Assembly: GCA_013139345.1 (NCBI GenBank)
Contig: WTAY01000120.1
Span: forward strand, 1-12,088
Direction: 5' to 3'
Length of the DNA: 12,088 bases
DNA from: Methylophaga sp.
Lineage (GTDB): Bacteria; Pseudomonadota; Gammaproteobacteria; Nitrosococcales; Methylophagaceae
The notes below the pieces were generated by a model, which saw nothing but the letters and a program-made list of their open reading frames with translations, searched no databases and had not been told where the DNA came from. Shown one piece after another: positions 8,491 through 12,088 of the stretch. Every line of letters begins with the position of its first letter. Within the stretch, counting starts at the first letter, position 1. The position numbers were made by a program, and so were the translations under genes.

Positions 8491-8511
8491 TAGAGGATAA
8501 ATACGGACACT

Positions 8512-10023
8512 ATGTTTACTGATTTACCTTTATTAAGTCTCCTAATTTGGTTGCCTGTTCTAGGTGGTATTGTCGTGCTAATTAATGGCGATAACAACCC
8601 GTGGGCACGACCATTATCTTTATTAATTTCAATTGTTACCTTGGTGCTATCAATCGGTTTGTATGTGGGGTTTGATAATGCAACGCATCAGATGCAATTT
8701 GCAGAACAAGCTTCTTGGATAAGTACCTTTAATATTAATTATGCCTTAGGTATTGATGGCTTCTCAATGCCGTTGATTATTTTAACCTCATTCTCGACAG
8801 TTATTGTCGTGGTAGCTGGTTGGGAAGTGATCAAGGATCGTGTCAGCCAATATATGGCTGCCTTCTTAATTATGGAAGGTTTAATGATTGCGGTATTTGC
8901 TTCCTTAGATGCCATATTGTTTTATGTATTCTTTGAAGCCATGCTGATCCCTTTATTTTTAGTAATTGGAATTTGGGGTGGGCCGAACCGAGTTTATGCC
9001 ACCATTAAATTCTTCCTTTACACTTTATTTGGTTCCGTTTTCTTACTGTTAGCATTGTTATACCTACATCATGTTTCGGGTAGTTTCTCAATCCTAGACT
9101 TTCACGAAGTGAGTTTAACGTTGCAGGAACAAACGTATTTGTTCTTAGCATTTTTGATTGCCTTTGCTGTAAAAGTACCCATGTGGCCAGTTCATACATG
9201 GTTGCCTGATGCCCATGTTGAAGCACCTACTGGCGGCTCTGTGATTTTGGCTGCTATTACACTGAAAATTGGTGGTTATGGCTTAATTCGTTTTGCTTTA
9301 CCCATTACTCCTGATGCGAGCATGGCCTTGGATTGGCTGGTGATCAGTTTGTCACTAATCGCGGTTGTTTATATCGGTTTTGTTGCACTTGCTCAGTCTG
9401 ATTTGAAAAAGCTGATTGCCTATTCAAGTATCGCTCATATGGGCTTTGTGACTTTAGGTTTGTTTATTGTGTTTAGAATTTTTGCTAACACAACAGACAT
9501 AAGCGGTGCTGTTCTCGCTGTTGAGGGAGCAATGGTACAAATGATTTCACATGGGTTTATAGCGGCAGCCATGTTCTTAAGTGTCGGTGTTTTATACGAC
9601 AGAATGCACACCCGTGAAATTAGTGCTTATGGTGGTGTTATTAATACAATGCCAATTTTTGGTGGTTTTGCTGTATTTTTTGCAATGGCTAATGCTGGCT
9701 TACCGGGTACATCTGGCTTTGTTGGTGAATTCATGGTTATTCTGGCAGCCTTTCAAGCTAACTTCTGGTTTGCATTTTTAGCGGCAACCACACTGATTTT
9801 AGGCGCGGCTTATACTTTGTGGATGGTCAAACGAGTGATGTTTGGAGAGATTGCTAATGATGATGTGGCCCAGCTCACCGATCTAAACCGACGTGAGTTT
9901 TGGATGTTGGCATCGTTAGCCATTATTGTATTGGCAATAGGACTTTGGCCTGCACCGTTGACTGAAGTGATGCATAGTTCAGTAGAACATTTATTAAGCC
10001 AAGTTTCACAATCGAAGATTTAA
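8512..10023 (+). CDS. nuoM: NADH-quinone oxidoreductase subunit M (NuoM/ND4), proton channel
   Basis: Antiporter-like membrane subunit (503 aa; E. coli about 509, about 14 helices) forming the middle proton channel. Functional residues seen: Glu142 in YVFFEAMLIPLFLVIGIWGG, Lys221 in FAVKVPMWPVHTWLPDAH, Lys252 in AAITLKIGGYG, His347 in MISHGFIAA, and Glu406 in SGFVGEFMVI. The loop DAHVEAPTGGSV is of the alpha/beta type rather than the E. coli type. It starts 21 bases after nuoL. The Shine-Dalgarno is not clean: AGAGGA (8492-8497) is 14 bases from the ATG, and ACGGA (8503-8507) is only four away. The start itself fits the family (F-x-D-L-P-L-L-S-L-L-I-W-L-P). No damage is seen. Confidence 0.97.
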   Translation: MFTDLPLLSLLIWLPVLGGIVVLINGDNNPWARPLSLLISIVTLVLSIGLYVGFDNATHQMQFAEQASWISTFNINYALGIDGFSMPLIILTSFSTVIVVVAGWEVIKDRVSQYMAAFLIMEGLMIAVFASLDAILFYVFFEAMLIPLFLVIGIWGGPNRVYATIKFFLYTLFGSVFLLLALLYLHHVSGSFSILDFHEVSLTLQEQTYLFLAFLIAFAVKVPMWPVHTWLPDAHVEAPTGGSVILAAITLKIGGYGLIRFALPITPDASMALDWLVISLSLIAVVYIGFVALAQSDLKKLIAYSSIAHMGFVTLGLFIVFRIFANTTDISGAVLAVEGAMVQMISHGFIAAAMFLSVGVLYDRMHTREISAYGGVINTMPIFGGFAVFFAMANAGLPGTSGFVGEFMVILAAFQANFWFAFLAATTLILGAAYTLWMVKRVMFGEIANDDVAQLTDLNRREFWMLASLAIIVLAIGLWPAPLTEVMHSSVEHLLSQVSQSKI

Positions 10024-10038
10024 GGGACGTAATTAAAT

Positions 10039-11472
10039 ATGACGTTTGAAGTATTGAATATGTCTTTGGCATTACCAGAAATGTTTATGCTAGCAATGGC
10101 ATGCACCATTCTTATGGTGGTTGCTTTTCTAGGTAAAAACAGTGCAAAAATGGCTTATATTTTAAGTCAGTTAACATTAGCTGTGACCGCTATTTTGATT
10201 TATCAATCATTTGGTGACAGCGGGGTCACCTTTGATGGTACATATATTAAAGATGCCTTTAGTGATGTTTTGAAACTTGCTATCTGTATTATTAATATTG
10301 CTGTGCTGCTGTATTCGACTAGTTATTTAAAAGATCGAGATTTATTCAAAGGCGAATATTATGTGTTAGCCATATTCTCCACTCTTGGCATGATGATAAT
10401 GGTTTCAGCTGCTCATTTTCTGACTATCTATCTTGGTTTAGAGCTGATGTCTTTGTGTATGTATGCCATGGTTGCCATGCATCGTGATTCAATGATATCG
10501 ACAGAAGCAGCGATGAAATATTTCATTTTAGGCGCACTAGCATCAGGTATGTTGCTCTACGGTATGTCGATTATTTATGGTGTAACAGGTAGCTTAGAGA
10601 TCGCCACAATTGCTGAAACTATTCAAGCTGGAGGACTGGATAATACCGTGCTTAGCTTTGGTCTGGTGTTCTTAGTAATTGGTATTGGCTTTAAGTTAGG
10701 TGCTGTTCCATTCCATATGTGGCTACCTGATGTCTATCATGGTGCACCAACGGCAGTCACCTTGTTTATTGCTACAGCACCAAAAATTGCGGCATTTGCT
10801 ATGGCTATTCGTTTACTAGTCGATGGTTTAGGTGATGTACATCAACACTGGCAGGGCATGTTAATCATGTTATCTGTTTTATCGATGATTGTGGGTAACG
10901 TTATTGCCATTGCACAAACGAATTTAAAACGGATGTTAGCTTATTCAACTATTTCACATATTGGCTTTATCTTGCTGGGTATCTTATCTGGCAGTCAGGA
11001 AGGCTATGCTGCTTCTATGTTTTATGCATTAGTCTATTCACTAATGAGCTTAGGTGCTTTTGGTATGATTATCTTAATGAGTCGCCAAGGGTTTGAAGCC
11101 GACAATATTGATGATTATAAAGGTCTGAGTAGGCGTAATCCTTGGTTTGCATTAATGATGTTGATTTTAATGTTTTCGATGGCAGGTATTCCACCATTAG
11201 TCGGCTTCTACGCTAAATTAACAGTGATCAAATCAATAATAGATATCAATCTGATTTCGGTAGCCATTGTTGCCGTGTTGATGTCAGTTATAGGTGCTTT
11301 TTATTATTTACGCATGATTAAAGTGATGTATTTTGATAAACCAATACAGCAAGAGGAGTTGCAAGCTCCGACGGATATGCGAGTAATGATGAGTGTTAAT
11401 GGTTTAACTGTACTTGCTTTAGGTATTTTCCCTGGTTCTTTATTAGCTGTTTGTGCTTCGGTATTTTCTTAA
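10039..11472 (+). CDS. nuoN: NADH-quinone oxidoreductase subunit N (NuoN/ND2), proton channel
   Basis: Antiporter-like subunit nearest the quinone module (477 aa; E. coli about 485), with about 14 helices. Proton-path residues are present: Glu135 in YLGLELMSLCMYAMVA, Lys219 in GIGFKLGAVPFHMWLPDVYHG, Lys249 in FIATAPKIAAFA, and Lys393 in GFYAKLTVI. The conserved N-L-K-R-M-L-A-Y-S-T-I-S-H-I-G-F segment spans about 295-310, and the AGIPPLVGF motif is at 382-390. It begins 15 bases after nuoM, with AAGGGA (10022-10027) 11 bases before the ATG, a rather long spacing. The stop overlaps the next ATG by one base (TAATG). Length and residues are normal. Confidence 0.97.
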   Translation: MTFEVLNMSLALPEMFMLAMACTILMVVAFLGKNSAKMAYILSQLTLAVTAILIYQSFGDSGVTFDGTYIKDAFSDVLKLAICIINIAVLLYSTSYLKDRDLFKGEYYVLAIFSTLGMMIMVSAAHFLTIYLGLELMSLCMYAMVAMHRDSMISTEAAMKYFILGALASGMLLYGMSIIYGVTGSLEIATIAETIQAGGLDNTVLSFGLVFLVIGIGFKLGAVPFHMWLPDVYHGAPTAVTLFIATAPKIAAFAMAIRLLVDGLGDVHQHWQGMLIMLSVLSMIVGNVIAIAQTNLKRMLAYSTISHIGFILLGILSGSQEGYAASMFYALVYSLMSLGAFGMIILMSRQGFEADNIDDYKGLSRRNPWFALMMLILMFSMAGIPPLVGFYAKLTVIKSIIDINLISVAIVAVLMSVIGAFYYLRMIKVMYFDKPIQQEELQAPTDMRVMMSVNGLTVLALGIFPGSLLAVCASVFS

Positions 11473-11780
11473 TGTCTCCAGTAACACTTATTTTATTATT
11501 TTTAATCATTGCTAATTTACCGTGGTTTACAGAGCGTGTGTTTTTAGTTTACCCCTTACAATCGGTCAAATCCGTAGTGATTCGCTTGATTGAATTAGTC
11601 GTGTATTACTTTGCAAGTTTATTGATCGCAATAGCGGCAGAGATACAATTCTCAGGTGATGTATTTCCTCAGCAATGGGAGTTTTTTGTTACTACTTTTT
11701 GTTTATTCTTAGTCTTAGCTGTTCCGGGAGTAATATATCGGTATCAATGGCTCCCCATGCAACAGAAAGAGCTATCGTAA
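11472..11780 (+). CDS. DUF2818-family small membrane protein encoded after nuoN
   Basis: A 102-residue protein with three predicted transmembrane segments (about 3-18, 38-57 and 71-90), a short polar loop with E57 and S-G-D-V-F-P-Q-Q-W-E-F, and a short C-terminal tail. The pattern A-N-L-P-x-x-x-E-R near the N-terminus, E-L-V-V-Y-Y in the second helix, and P-Q-x-W-E-F before the third match my memory of the DUF2818 family. That family is repeatedly found directly behind nuoN in beta- and some gammaproteobacteria. Its function is not established. The position suggests an accessory or assembly role for complex I, which is inference. I take the ATG at 11472 (TAATG overlap with nuoN) rather than a TTG 21 bases upstream inside nuoN. 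There is no recognisable Shine-Dalgarno, so translation probably depends on re-initiation after nuoN. Confidence 0.85.
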   Translation: MSPVTLILLFLIIANLPWFTERVFLVYPLQSVKSVVIRLIELVVYYFASLLIAIAAEIQFSGDVFPQQWEFFVTTFCLFLVLAVPGVIYRYQWLPMQQKELS

Positions 11781-11795
11781 GCTTAGGCTAAGTGA

Positions 11796-11826
11796 TTGAA
11801 AAGTTAGCTTGTGTAAAATGTATACT
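11796..11826 (+). promoter_or_regulatory. Candidate sigma-70 promoter for the EF-G gene
   Basis: TTGAAA (11796-11801; one mismatch to TTGACA) and TATACT (11821-11826; one mismatch to TATAAT) are separated by 19 bases, slightly longer than the optimum. Transcription would begin near 11833 and give a leader of roughly 180 bases. It lies just after the end of the nuo operon and is the best -35/-10 pair in the spacer. A lone TAAAAT at 11954-11959 is a weaker alternative -10 without a good -35. Confidence 0.45.
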
Positions 11827-11865
11827 GCCCTTATTTTTGCGCATTTTCTATAAGCAAATAGTGAC

Positions 11866-11931
11866 CTCTAAAAAATAACACATGTAATAGCCCTAATTCA
11901 TTGAATGCCGGTAAATAAAACTTTTTTAGAG
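11866..11931. repeat. 10-bp perfect inverted repeat with a 46-bp gap
   Basis: CTCTAAAAAA (11866-11875) is exactly complementary to TTTTTTAGAG (11922-11931). The pairing stops sharply on both sides. The arms are AT-rich and widely spaced, so chance is possible. If formed in RNA, it would close a large loop in the leader of the EF-G transcript. Confidence 0.4.
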
Positions 11932-11943
11932 TGCATCAATTCC

Positions 11944-11955
11944 TAAACTGGTTTA
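11944..11955. repeat. Palindrome TAAAC-TG-GTTTA upstream of the EF-G gene
   Basis: Five-base arms around a two-base centre, about 60 bases before the EF-G start. A partial second half, CGGTTTA, follows at 11964-11970. It is operator-like in form, but no matching regulator is visible and it may be chance. Confidence 0.3.
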
Positions 11956-11975
11956 AAATGCTCCGGTTTATTTTC

Positions 11976-11990
11976 GTGTTTTTCAAACAC
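11976..11990 (+). repeat. Small hairpin in the EF-G leader
   Basis: GTGTTT (11976-11981) and AAACAC (11985-11990) are perfect complements around a TTC loop, ending 25 bases before the EF-G ATG. The stem is short and AT-rich and has no proper T-run after it, so it is not a terminator. It could modestly affect translation initiation. Confidence 0.3.
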
Positions 11991-12015
11991 ATTCTTAATT
12001 TTAGAGACGGACACA

Positions 12016-12088
12016 ATGGCTGCAGATTTATCCAAGTACAGAAATATTGGTATCTTCGCGCATGTAGATGCGGGTAAAACCACAACAA
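12016..12088 (+). CDS. fusA: Elongation factor G (EF-G2-like), N-terminal 24 codons only
   Basis: Translational GTPase that moves tRNAs and mRNA through the ribosome. Only 24 codons are in the window, running off its end. They read [14 protein letters not shown] and then the G1/P-loop AHVDAGKT (residues 15-22), followed by Thr-Thr, which is diagnostic of EF-G. The short start with [10 protein letters not shown] resembles the second EF-G paralogue (sometimes called fusB or EF-G2) of gammaproteobacteria more than the str-operon EF-G, which usually begins M-A-R-x-T-P-I-x-x-Y-R-N. It also has no rpsL or rpsG before it. A weak Shine-Dalgarno, GAGACGGA, ends about four bases before the ATG. EF-G family membership is secure; the paralogue assignment is moderate. 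Confidence 0.85.

Larger units (their letters stand above)
11781..12015. other. Spacer between the nuo operon and the EF-G gene
   Basis: About 235 AT-rich bases without a credible ORF in either direction. It contains the candidate promoter at 11796-11826, a 10-bp inverted repeat (11866-11931), a 12-bp palindrome (11944-11955) and a small hairpin (11976-11990). I see no GC-rich stem followed by a T-run, so there is no clear intrinsic terminator for the nuo transcript. No tRNA or recognisable riboswitch is seen. Confidence 0.8.

Noticed and set aside
9005..9226. Short - strand open frame inside nuoM
   Set aside because: Antisense to conserved NuoM helices, with no start signal or known motif.
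9581..9781. Alternative-frame + strand open frame inside nuoM
   Set aside because: Hydrophobic by virtue of the T-rich membrane-protein codons in the other frame; no independent evidence.
10213..10230. GGTGAC / GTCACC hairpin in nuoN followed by TTT
   Set aside because: Only six base pairs in coding sequence with three Ts; too weak for a terminator and expected by chance in a region this long.
11784..11811. Stem TAGGCTAA / TTAGCTTG just after the DUF2818 gene as a terminator
   Set aside because: It has two wobble pairs and a 12-base loop, is AT-rich, and has no T-run after it. Its loop also overlaps the candidate promoter -35.
1..12088. Novel defence, mobile or biosynthetic system
   Set aside because: Every gene in the window is part of the complex I operon, DUF2818 or EF-G; no integrase, transposase, repeat array, toxin-antitoxin pair or composition break was seen.

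Overview
The window is almost entirely one operon on the + strand that encodes the proton-pumping NADH:ubiquinone oxidoreductase (respiratory complex I). It begins inside nuoE and runs without a break through nuoF, G, H, I, J, K, L, M and N to a small DUF2818-type membrane protein gene. A spacer of about 235 bp follows, and then the first 24 codons of an elongation factor G gene. By eye the DNA is fairly AT-rich (roughly 40% GC, not computed).

The gene order, the extra DUF2818 gene after nuoN and the N-terminus of the EF-G fit a gammaproteobacterium. The complex I itself is not the E. coli/Pseudomonas kind. NuoG is short and lacks the cysteines for cluster N7. NuoI, the NuoJ tail, NuoL and NuoM resemble the alpha/betaproteobacterial (mitochondrion-like) lineage. 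A Thiotrichales/Methylophaga-like aerobe would fit, but the genus is a guess from memory of the families.

Layout: nuoE (partial), nuoF and nuoG (1-4055) encode the NADH-oxidising electron-input module. This module carries FMN, the 2Fe-2S clusters in NuoE and NuoG, and several 4Fe-4S clusters. nuoI (5109-5612) encodes the two-cluster relay to the quinone. nuoH, J, K, L, M and N encode the membrane arm: NuoH forms the quinone chamber floor, and NuoL, M and N are the antiporter-like proton channels. All catalytic Lys, Glu and Cys residues checked are present, so the visible complex looks functional. nuoE-nuoK are packed with overlapping or abutting stop/start codons, while nuoK/L, L/M and M/N have gaps of 5, 21 and 15 bp.

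The only sizeable non-coding stretch is 11781-12015. It holds a plausible sigma-70 promoter and several small inverted repeats, but no convincing intrinsic terminator. The EF-G start reads like the second, EF-G2-type paralogue found outside the str operon.

I see no mobile element, CRISPR array, RNA gene or novel multi-gene system. This is a conserved housekeeping locus, and the findings below are modest points.
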